The notes under the pieces were generated by a model, which saw only the letters and a program-made list of their open reading frames with translations, was not told where the DNA came from and did no database searches. Of a DNA stretch of 19,785 nucleotides, positions 7,345 to 13,162 are shown in pieces. The stretch lies in contig JAFDFO010000020.1 in assembly GCA_019309815.1 (NCBI GenBank), positions 1-19,785 on the forward strand, written 5' to 3'. Position numbers and translations under genes: made by a program. Position 1 is the stretch's first letter. Each line of letters opens with the position of its first letter. This DNA comes from Deltaproteobacteria bacterium (GTDB lineage Bacteria; Desulfobacterota; Desulfobacteria; Desulfobacterales; C00003060).

Positions 7345-8403
7345 ATGGGCAAAGTCATTCTCGTTACTGGTTCTTCAGGATTAATAGGATCCGAGGTATG
7401 TGCCTATTTTCACGACAAGGGTTTCGCTGTCCATGGAATTGACAACAATCAGCGGGCGGTTTTTTTCGGACCGCAAGGTGATACCCGGTGGGTCCAGGAG
7501 CGCTTACAGCAGACCTTGTCAGGTTTCGAACACCATGAGAGCGACATTCGGGACCGGTCGCAAATCATGGATCTTGTGGGCAGGATCAAGCCGGACGCCA
7601 TCGTTCACAGCGCTGCTCAGCCTTCGCACGACCGCGCAGCTGACATTCCCTTTGACGACTTTGACACCAATGCTGTAGGCACGCTGAATCTTCTGGAGGC
7701 AGCGCGTCAGACCTGCGCAGAGGCCCCTTTCATCTTTATGTCGACCAACAAGGTGTACGGTGACCGTCCCAACGAAATAAGGCTCAAAGAACTGGAAACG
7801 CGGTGGGACTATGACGACCCCGAATACGTCCATGGCATCCCAGAGACTTTTCCTGTGGATCAGTCCAAGCATTCTGTTTTTGGCGCTTCAAAGTTGGCTG
7901 CCGACGTGATGGTTCAAGAGTATGGAAGGTATTTTGGAATGCCTACATGTTGTCTCCGCGGGGGTTGTCTCACAGGTCCCAGCCACTCGGGCGTTGAACT
8001 TCACGGTTTCTTGAGTTACCTGACAAAATGCAACATCGAGAAGCGTGAATACAAGATCTTTGGGTACAAGGGGAAACAGGTCCGTGACAATATACACTCC
8101 GAAGACGTTGCCGCTTTCATCCATGCTTTTGCCCTCGCCCCCCGGTGCGGTGAGGTATACAATCTTGGCGGCGGTAAGGACAACTCTTGTTCCATACTGG
8201 AGGCCTTCCGTATGGTTGAGTCACTAACTGGGAAAGAGCAGATTTACACGTACGTCGACCAGAACCGGCTTGGGGACCACATATGCTACTACAGTGATTT
8301 GCGAAAGATGAAGGCCCATTATCCAAAATGGGTCATTACGAAGACCTTGGAGGAGACTGTTGAGGAGATTGTCAACGCCTGGCAGGATCGCATCAAACCT
8401 TAG
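7345..8403 (+). CDS. NAD-dependent sugar epimerase, CDP-paratose 2-epimerase-like
   Basis: 352 aa, extended short-chain dehydrogenase fold. The Rossmann motif GSSGLIG is at 9-15 with an acidic D33 for NAD ribose. STNKVYGD (133-140) is the Ser/Thr substrate block. HSVFGASK (176-183) holds the usual YxxxK position as F179 and K183. Later blocks RGGCLTGPSHSGVELHGFL (205-223) and YKIFGYKGKQVRDNIHS are characteristic of the CDP-tyvelose/paratose 2-epimerase relatives. The reaction would interconvert NDP-sugar epimers in the cytoplasm for a surface glycan; the exact sugar is not readable. Phe in place of catalytic Tyr is, as I recall, shared by this subfamily, but should be checked. Its stop lies 4 nt before the GT2 start, which suggests translational coupling. 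Confidence 0.82.
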   Translation: MGKVILVTGSSGLIGSEVCAYFHDKGFAVHGIDNNQRAVFFGPQGDTRWVQERLQQTLSGFEHHESDIRDRSQIMDLVGRIKPDAIVHSAAQPSHDRAADIPFDDFDTNAVGTLNLLEAARQTCAEAPFIFMSTNKVYGDRPNEIRLKELETRWDYDDPEYVHGIPETFPVDQSKHSVFGASKLAADVMVQEYGRYFGMPTCCLRGGCLTGPSHSGVELHGFLSYLTKCNIEKREYKIFGYKGKQVRDNIHSEDVAAFIHAFALAPRCGEVYNLGGGKDNSCSILEAFRMVESLTGKEQIYTYVDQNRLGDHICYYSDLRKMKAHYPKWVITKTLEETVEEIVNAWQDRIKP

Positions 8404-8407
8404 ACCT

Positions 8408-9160
8408 ATGAGCCAATCTGAAGACATAGGGTTGCTTTCGGTCATTATTCCCGCACAGGATGAAGGGGATTGTATTGCTTCCACGGTGGAACATCTGAAC
8501 GTTGAGTTGCGTCTGCACGATATTCCTCATGAAATCATCGTGGTCGACGACGGGAGCACTGACGATACTTGGGAGATCCTGAATGGTCTAACCGACCGTA
8601 TCCCTGTTCTACGCCCTGTGCAAAACGAAGGGCAACATGGTTTTGGACGGGCTGTTCAGTGCGGCCTGGACCACTTCGAGGGCGATGCCGTGGTGATTAT
8701 GATGGGAGACGAATCAGATGACAGTCGTGATGTTGTTCGCTACTGGGACAAACTCAACGAGGGGTATGACTGCGTCTTTGGAAGCCGCTTTTCTAAGGGT
8801 GGAGGCGTGGTTGATTATCCCTGGCCGAAGTTGATCCTCAACCGACTGGCAAATCATTTACTTCAGATCCTTTTCAACATCAGGTTTAATGATACGACCA
8901 ATGCTTTCAAAGCCTACCGCAGAACCGTCATTGACGGATGTCGTCCGCTGATTGCTCCCCACTTCAACCTTACGGTTGAAATACCGCTTAAAGCCATCGT
9001 CAGGGGGTATACCTGGACCAGCATTCCGGTCACATGGAGAAACCGCCGCACGGGTGAAGGTAAACTCAAGGTCAAGGAGATGGGGAGTCGATATCTTTTT
9101 ATTTGCCTCTATGTGTGGCTTGAGAAGTACTTTTCAATGGGTGACTACAAAAAGAAGTAG
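8408..9160 (+). CDS. Family 2 glycosyltransferase, dolichol-phosphate mannosyltransferase-like
   Basis: 250 aa, GT-A fold. LSVIIPAQDEGD (10-21) opens the nucleotide-binding domain, IIVVDDGSTDDTW (43-55) is the classical donor site, and MMGDESDD (98-105) takes the place of the metal-binding DxD. The rest (GSRFSKGGG, TTNAFKAYRR, PVTWRNRRTGEGK) follows DPM1-like enzymes that load a sugar on polyprenyl phosphate at the inner face of the membrane. No C-terminal multi-helix domain is present, only a short hydrophobic stretch near YLFICLYVWL. The ATG at 8408 is preferred over one at 8360, which would overlap the epimerase gene. Together with the GT39-like enzyme at 300-2348 it could form a donor-synthesis and transfer pair, though they are 6 kb apart. 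Confidence 0.87.
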   Translation: MSQSEDIGLLSVIIPAQDEGDCIASTVEHLNVELRLHDIPHEIIVVDDGSTDDTWEILNGLTDRIPVLRPVQNEGQHGFGRAVQCGLDHFEGDAVVIMMGDESDDSRDVVRYWDKLNEGYDCVFGSRFSKGGGVVDYPWPKLILNRLANHLLQILFNIRFNDTTNAFKAYRRTVIDGCRPLIAPHFNLTVEIPLKAIVRGYTWTSIPVTWRNRRTGEGKLKVKEMGSRYLFICLYVWLEKYFSMGDYKKK

Positions 9161-9202
9161 TTACGTCCGGAGAAATAGCTGACATGGGGCATTGAGGAAT
9201 TC

Positions 9203-10189
9203 ATGCCTGCAAATCTCCCTCCAGAATATTTTGGAATCGAAAAACGGTACCGCAGTGCCAGGTCACCGGCTGAAAAACTCGAGGCCCTGGAAGAGCTTCT
9301 GGCTGTCATTCCCAAGCACAAGGGCACAGACAAACTTAGAGCTGATTTCAAGCGCCGTCTCTCCAAGCTAAAGTCCCAACAGCAGACCAAGAAACCAACC
9401 AGCAGACGGGATGTGGGATATCGGGTCGATCGGGAAGGGGCCGGTCAAGTGGTACTCGTAGGTCCTCCAAACGTTGGCAAATCCGCATTGGTTGCGGCAC
9501 TTACGAATGCCACTCCAGCGGTGGCTGATTTTCCCCATACTACGCGGATGCCGACTCCTGGTATGATGCCCTATAAAGACATCCAGATTCAGCTAATCGA
9601 TACACCACCGATGACCCAGGAGTTCATGGAGCCTTGGCTCCCTGATATTATCCGAAGAGCCGACATTATTCTCTTGATTGTGGATGTAACCACAGACCCT
9701 ATGCAGCATGTGGAAGAGACAATTGCGTTGCTGGAAGAGAGGCGAATTGCGCCCATACGTCTCGCTCATCTGCATGAAGAAAATCAGGGGTGGACATTCA
9801 GGCCCGTGCTGGTGGTAGGCAACAAGAGCGACGATGCTTCTGCGGAAGAAAACTTTCAGATATTCAAAACGCTGATAGAGGACGATTGGCCTGCTGTGCC
9901 GGTTTCTGCAACAACAGGGCGCAACTTCGAGTTGCTGAAACAGACACTTTTTGACCGACTGGAGATCATACGTGTCTATACCAAGGCCCGGGGAAAAGCC
10001 CCGGAGCACAATACGCCGTTTGTTCTCAAGAAGGGATCAACGGTAGAAGACCTGGCCGGCAAAATCCACAAGGAATTTGTGGACAGGTTCAAATTTGCCA
10101 AGGTATGGGGCAAGGAAGTCTATGACGGGCAGATGATCCAGCGCGACTATGTGCTTCAGGATGGAGACGTGGTGGAACTACATTTATAA
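9203..10189 (+). CDS. OBG/DRG-type GTPase with C-terminal TGS domain
   Basis: 328 aa. The N-terminal 80 residues are charged and helical (ALEELLAVIPKHKGTDKLRADFKRR region), like the DRG N-terminal helices. The G domain shows G1 GPPNVGKS (87-94), G3 DTPP (133-136) and G4 NKSD (207-210). The last 75 residues, from about 253, end in VLQDGDVVELHL and form a TGS domain. DRG-like GTPases bind ribosomes or RNA in eukaryotes and archaea; the bacterial relatives are poorly characterised, so a translation-linked role is an inference. The start has GAGGAA six bases upstream. Its stop codon TAA is the first three bases of the inverted arm of the four-helix-bundle cassette. Confidence 0.87.
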   Translation: MPANLPPEYFGIEKRYRSARSPAEKLEALEELLAVIPKHKGTDKLRADFKRRLSKLKSQQQTKKPTSRRDVGYRVDREGAGQVVLVGPPNVGKSALVAALTNATPAVADFPHTTRMPTPGMMPYKDIQIQLIDTPPMTQEFMEPWLPDIIRRADIILLIVDVTTDPMQHVEETIALLEERRIAPIRLAHLHEENQGWTFRPVLVVGNKSDDASAEENFQIFKTLIEDDWPAVPVSATTGRNFELLKQTLFDRLEIIRVYTKARGKAPEHNTPFVLKKGSTVEDLAGKIHKEFVDRFKFAKVWGKEVYDGQMIQRDYVLQDGDVVELHL

Positions 10190-10223
10190 CGATTGAAAAT
10201 TGAAAATTGAATATTGAAGATTG
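10187..10223 (+). repeat. Left inverted arm of the four-helix-bundle cassette
   Basis: TAACG followed by four and a half units of ATTGAAN with last bases A, A, T, G. The outer TAA is the stop codon of the GTPase gene, and the inner end lies 10 nt before the ATG at 10233. Confidence 0.85.
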
Positions 10224-10232
10224 TGAACCGAA

Positions 10233-10604
10233 ATGAACAGCGACGATTTGAAGAATAGGGCAAAGCAATTTGCTCATCGTTGTGTCAAGTTGGCTGCGGC
10301 TTTACCTGATACATACCTGGGTAATCATGTTAGAGGCCAGTTAATAAGGTGTTCCACATCGGTTGCTTCCAATTATCGGGCAACTTGTCTTGCACAATCA
10401 AAGGCCAGTTTTATATCAAAACTGAGCATCGTTTTGGAGGAAACTGATGAATCATGCTTCTGGTTAGAATTCCTTATTGATGAAAATCTTCTGGATAAGG
10501 AACTTGTTGAACCTCTCTTGCAAGAGTCATCGGAATTGATGGCGATTTTTGCCTCATCCAGAAAAACAGCAAGAAAGAGCAGCAGCAAAAGAAAGGCGAA
10601 GTAG
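10233..10604 (+). CDS. Four-helix-bundle protein, 23S rRNA intervening-sequence protein family
   Basis: 123 aa. The pattern LPDTYLGNHVRGQLIRCSTS, then VASNYRATCLAQSKASFISK and LSIVLEETDESCFWLEFLID, is that of the S23/TIGR02436 four-helix bundle (usual form: R-S-x-S-I-x-A-N-Y-x-E-A, then F-I-x-K-L, then E-T-x-Y-W-L). Helices run roughly 3-24, 29-50, 56-83 and 87-110. The last 15 residues are very basic (KTARKSSSKRKAK), suggesting nucleic-acid contact. Family members form small ring oligomers; related Avd proteins assist diversity-generating reverse transcriptases. The role of stand-alone members is not known. No reverse transcriptase is nearby. No good Shine-Dalgarno precedes the ATG at 10233. 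The gene lies wholly inside the inverted-repeat cassette. Confidence 0.88.
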   Translation: MNSDDLKNRAKQFAHRCVKLAAALPDTYLGNHVRGQLIRCSTSVASNYRATCLAQSKASFISKLSIVLEETDESCFWLEFLIDENLLDKELVEPLLQESSELMAIFASSRKTARKSSSKRKAK

Positions 10605-10620
10605 GTGAGCTTGTTTTTGC

Positions 10621-10657
10621 CAATTTTCAATTTTCAATCTTCAATTTTCAATCGTTA
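10621..10657 (-). repeat. Right inverted arm of the four-helix-bundle cassette
   Basis: Read on the minus strand it is TAACG plus ATTGAAN units with last bases A, G, A, A, three differences from the left arm. It ends 13 nt before the ATG of the next gene, so that gene's leader is essentially repeat DNA plus GGGAGG. Confidence 0.85.
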
Positions 10658-10670
10658 GTTGGGAGGTTCC

Positions 10671-11528
10671 ATGGTGAAAAGAGAAGAGAAGCTCTCTATG
10701 CCGGTTATTCCCGCGGACCGCGCCGATGATCTCCATAATCTGAATATTGCGGATTCGGCGGATTTGGTGCTGTTTGTGGCCGGCAACCAGTTCATGGTCA
10801 TGGATGAACTGATTCGTGTTTTTCAAGAGGAACACCCGGATGTCAAGAAGATCTTCTATGAAACACTCCCGCCCGGTCTGGAACTCAAACAGATCCTTGC
10901 GGGCGGCGCCCTTTTCCGCGACAGCGTGATAGGCGTGACTCCGGATGTGTACGCATCTGTGACGGTGAAGGCCATGGAGCGTCTTGAAGAGCGTGGGTTT
11001 ATCGAGAAGGGGGAGTATTTTCTTTATCTTCACAATCGAATTGTCTTCATGGTTCCGGAAAGTAACCCTGCACGGGTTATGTCGATTGCTGATTTGGGGA
11101 GAGACGAGGTACGTATTTCACAGCCGAATCCCGAATATGAAGATATTGCTTACTACATCATTGACATGTACCGGCAGGCAGGTGGCGAGACCCTTGTGCA
11201 TCGAATCATGGAAGAGAAACGGGCGGAGGGGACAACGATCCTGACAGTTGTACATCACAGAGAAACACCTCTGAGAATCATGAAGGGGACTGTTGATGTT
11301 GGGCCTGTCTGGGCTACAGAAGTGATACATGCCCGTCAGAGGAAACTCGCGGTTGACGTGGTTGAACCCGGAGAGGAATTCGATCAAAGGGCTAGAATAA
11401 ACTACTATGTCTGCAAACTGAAAAACGCCGCTCACCCTGACAATGCCGAGAAATTTCTCGATTTCATCAGATCGCCGCGCGCTCAGGGGATCTACGCGGG
11501 GCAAGGCTTTGTGCCTCATTTTGTTTAG
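10671..11528 (+). CDS. Periplasmic-binding-protein-like protein lacking a signal peptide
   Basis: 285 aa. The chain follows a type-2 solute-binding fold as in ModA-like proteins: LVLFVAGNQFMVMDELIRVF, ELKQILAGG, DVYASVTVKAMERL, VPESNPARVMSIADLGRDEVRI, GTVDVGPVWATEVIHA, and a tail AEKFLDFIRSPRAQGIYAGQGFVPHF. Unlike transport-linked relatives it starts MVKREEKLSMPVIPADRADD, with no hydrophobic signal and no lipobox, so it is predicted to stay in the cytoplasm. It may act as a ligand sensor; no DNA-binding domain is attached. No permease or ATPase gene is adjacent. The ATG at 10671 is chosen because GGGAGG lies at 10661-10666; an upstream TTG at 10659 would sit before that site. Confidence 0.72.
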   Translation: MVKREEKLSMPVIPADRADDLHNLNIADSADLVLFVAGNQFMVMDELIRVFQEEHPDVKKIFYETLPPGLELKQILAGGALFRDSVIGVTPDVYASVTVKAMERLEERGFIEKGEYFLYLHNRIVFMVPESNPARVMSIADLGRDEVRISQPNPEYEDIAYYIIDMYRQAGGETLVHRIMEEKRAEGTTILTVVHHRETPLRIMKGTVDVGPVWATEVIHARQRKLAVDVVEPGEEFDQRARINYYVCKLKNAAHPDNAEKFLDFIRSPRAQGIYAGQGFVPHFV

Positions 11529-11554
11529 CTTTCAACGATGATTTTAGGAACTTA

Positions 11555-11572
11555 ATATCATGAACATGATAT
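11555..11572. promoter_or_regulatory. 18-bp perfect dyad, operator-like
   Basis: ATATCATG-AA-CATGATAT is perfectly symmetric and AT-rich, with no T-run after it. It lies between the binding-protein gene and the small coiled-coil gene. A repressor site is plausible; a weak hairpin is the alternative. Confidence 0.4.
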
Positions 11573-11608
11573 GGCGTAAGGCCCGAGGCTCAAGGCGCAC
11601 GGCGAAAG
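11571..11608 (+). repeat. GC-rich interspersed repeat, copy 1
   Basis: This tract, built on AAGGC and GGCTCAAGGCGCA, is related to 15302-15335 (shared GGCTCA-GGCGCA core, with ATG-CG at the left edge of both). It is intergenic and of unknown role. Confidence 0.5.
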
Positions 11609-11653
11609 AAGGAGAAGAGGTGCGCTCATCTGTAAAACCTTTGAGTATTCACC

Positions 11654-11685
11654 ACTCCAGTACTCCAGTACTCCATCACTCCAGG
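11654..11685 (+). repeat. 8-bp tandem repeat, four units
   Basis: ACTCCAGT, ACTCCAGT, ACTCCATC, ACTCCAGG in phase. Two related units occur inverted near 12882-12900 (complement ACTCCATT, ACTCCAGT). Confidence 0.8.
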
Positions 11686-11719
11686 TAGTATGGAGTCGTT
11701 TGCCTCCGGAGGAGACACC

Positions 11720-11908
11720 ATGGAACGGAATGGAAAAGACATATTGATAGAGGAGATTGACAAGGAGCTCCGTGCAATTGGTGCGAGGCTCAAGAAAGTT
11801 ATTTCCAAGACCGACGCCCTTCTCAAAGAGTCTTCCAACGGAACAGAAGAGGCCGAGAGCCCCAGTGATTCCGAGAACGCCAGCGATGCAGAGCAGACGC
11901 AAGACTAG
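11720..11908 (+). CDS. Small coiled-coil protein with acidic tail, unknown
   Basis: 62 aa. The first half (GKDILIEEIDKELRAIGARL, then KKVISKTDALLKES) is an amphipathic helix with heptad-like hydrophobic spacing, likely a coiled coil. The second half is a low-complexity acidic Ser/Glu/Asp tail (EEAESPSDSENASDAEQTQD), probably disordered. The ATG at 11720 is chosen because GGAGGAG lies directly upstream (about 11707-11713). No family is recognised. It might be a small adaptor or chaperone-like protein. It follows the 8-bp tandem repeat and has no close partner downstream. Confidence 0.6.
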   Translation: MERNGKDILIEEIDKELRAIGARLKKVISKTDALLKESSNGTEEAESPSDSENASDAEQTQD

Positions 11909-12634
11909 CCCTCGGGTTCGGTACGCCCCTCTATGATAACCATAGGTTTTTCATCTCACCACGCCGAAGGCCTCCGACAAACACCGAGGACTTGTTGTCA
12001 GCCCGAAGTCTCATCTACATCAAGTTGCTTCAAAAAGATGAGTTGATACCTGGCGAGTCTGATGCGCCACACGGCGAAGACGAAGTCAGCGTGAATCGAG
12101 TCGTGGACAGGTTGAGTATCGAGGATTGCAGTATCCTGTTCGATAGAATTTGACTGGCAAACCGAGAGGGCGCTCTTCGCGTGGTGCTGGCTTATTTGAC
12201 AGAGGGGGGCGGGTAGGGAACGGGCAGCCGACTAGAGCGGTTGTCAAAAATATGCTCCGTTTTGAACCATTTGTGAGGAGCTGGCAGGGGGTATCTCTTT
12301 TTGAAGTCAGGTCACCGAATATTTCCTGACAGCTACCACGACGGCACGGATCTTCTACACAGCCTTGATCCATGTACAAACACGCTACCAAGCGTGTAAG
12401 GGGCGCTGCCGTGTGCCTATCCTGTAGCGTTCCGTACATGTTGTCTCCGACGAGCGAAGAGGGGGATTGACCTGATTCATAAAGAGATACCCTCTGCCAG
12501 CTTACTAAGATTGCCGTAAGCGGAACATATTTTTGACGAGCGCTATAACAGTCTCATATGTGGCTTGAAAATAACGCGTCAATCATATATGAACACCGAT
12601 CAGGCGTGATCATACGCATATTAAGGAGGGTGGA
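11909..12634. other. 726-nt stretch without a convincing gene
   Basis: An open frame from 11935 to 12153 (plus) has no ATG and reads SLIYIKLLQKDELIPGES in the middle; it may be a gene remnant. A perfect hairpin ACACGCT/AGCGTGT with loop ACCA lies at 12380-12397, enclosed by CATGTAC (12371-12377) and GTACATG (12433-12439), so a folded RNA is possible. GCTTAC/GTAAGC near 12499-12520 is another short stem. The right end holds a promoter-like pair for the next gene. Confidence 0.5.
12565..12611 (+). promoter_or_regulatory. Candidate promoter and operator of the 71-aa protein gene
   Basis: TTGAAA (12565-12570), a 17-nt spacer and TATGAA (12588-12593) resemble a sigma-70 promoter starting near 12600. 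The dyad GATCA-GGCG-TGATC (12598-12611) would overlap the start point, a common repressor position. The leader before the ATG at 12635 would be about 35 nt. Confidence 0.4.
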
Positions 12635-12850
12635 ATGTCTGACAGGGAAAAGTTTCTTAGTTTCTTTAAGGAAGTTGGGATCAAGAGCACGAACGTAGAT
12701 CCGGAAGATGTTTTTCTTGAAATGGACGAGGATGTGGCGTGGGAGAGCGCCCTCAGTGTTGGGCAGCTGTGGTTTCTGTTCAATAAGGATGAGGAGTACC
12801 TCGGACTCCTGAATGATGAGACCATGCAGTTTGAATCAAGGGAGAAGTAG
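12635..12850 (+). CDS. 71-aa acidic protein of unknown function
   Basis: MSDREKFLSFFKEVGIKSTN opens the protein, followed by an acidic segment (DPEDVFLEMDEDVAWES) and an aromatic-rich strand-like end (VGQLWFLFNKDEEYLGLLND). It looks like a compact soluble alpha/beta protein and has no signal peptide, membrane helix or cysteine. The start is well supported by AAGGAGGG about ten bases upstream. It is monocistronic, with its own promoter candidate and a perfect hairpin just after the stop. No family is recognised; the good translation signals suggest a real expressed protein. Confidence 0.72.
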   Translation: MSDREKFLSFFKEVGIKSTNVDPEDVFLEMDEDVAWESALSVGQLWFLFNKDEEYLGLLNDETMQFESREK

Positions 12851-12851
12851 A

Positions 12852-12875
12852 GGGAGCGTAATTCGCTCCGCTCCC
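12852..12875 (+). terminator. Hairpin after the 71-aa protein gene, possible terminator without T-run
   Basis: GGGAGCG (12852-12858) pairs with CGCTCCC (12869-12875); an alternative tighter stem is GGAGCG/CGCTCC with a 5-nt loop. No T-run follows, so it may stabilise the 3' end and not stop transcription. Confidence 0.4.
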
Positions 12876-12958
12876 ATCACAACTGGAGTAATGGAGTGCT
12901 GGGCCTCCATTCGACAATCTAAGGTGCCCGTTATCCGTTGCTTGGAGCTTTGATCTGG

Positions 12959-13021
12959 CATCTTGGATCCTGCATCTTGCATCTTGCATTGTCCGTTATC
13001 CGTTCACCGTTGTCCGTACTG
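12959..13021 (+). repeat. In-phase heptamer array, nine units of two types
   Basis: Reading in sevens from 12959 gives CATCTTG, GATCCTG, CATCTTG, CATCTTG, CATTGTC, CGTTATC, CGTTCAC, CGTTGTC, CGTACTG. A further CGTTATC-like word lies at about 12929-12940. The 312 nt between the flanking genes contain this array and nothing coding. Confidence 0.75.
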
Positions 13022-13162
13022 AGTGGTTATCGGTTATTTGTTGTATCAGCTTTCAGCTCTTACAATCGCCAATCATCAATTGACAATCCTTTATGGTTTA
13101 TCTTGGACCTCTAACCCCCAAGATTTTATAATTGCAATAGGTTAAATAGATTGCGAGGCATT

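Larger units (their letters stand above)
10187..10657 (+). mobile_element. 471-bp four-helix-bundle cassette with 37-bp inverted ends
   Basis: The left arm 10187-10223 and the right arm 10621-10657 are inverted copies, identical at 34 of 37 positions by direct alignment. Both start with TAACG at the outer edge and then run as ATTGAAA-type heptamers. The only gene inside codes for a protein of the family found in 23S rRNA intervening sequences, which are also bounded by long inverted repeats. Here the unit sits between a GTPase gene and a binding-protein gene, not in an rRNA gene. No target duplication is evident and no transposase is encoded. A third copy of the arm lies alone at 17223-17260. 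Confidence 0.65.

Noticed and set aside
10659..10670. TTG start for the binding-protein-like gene
   Set aside because: It sits before the GGGAGG ribosome site that serves the ATG at 10671.
11935..12153. Open frame of 72 codons with partly protein-like sequence
   Set aside because: No ATG and no ribosome site; kept only as a possible remnant inside the gene-free stretch.
12959..13021. CRISPR array
   Set aside because: Units are 7 bp with no spacers; no direct repeats of CRISPR size with unique spacers and no cas genes occur anywhere in the window.
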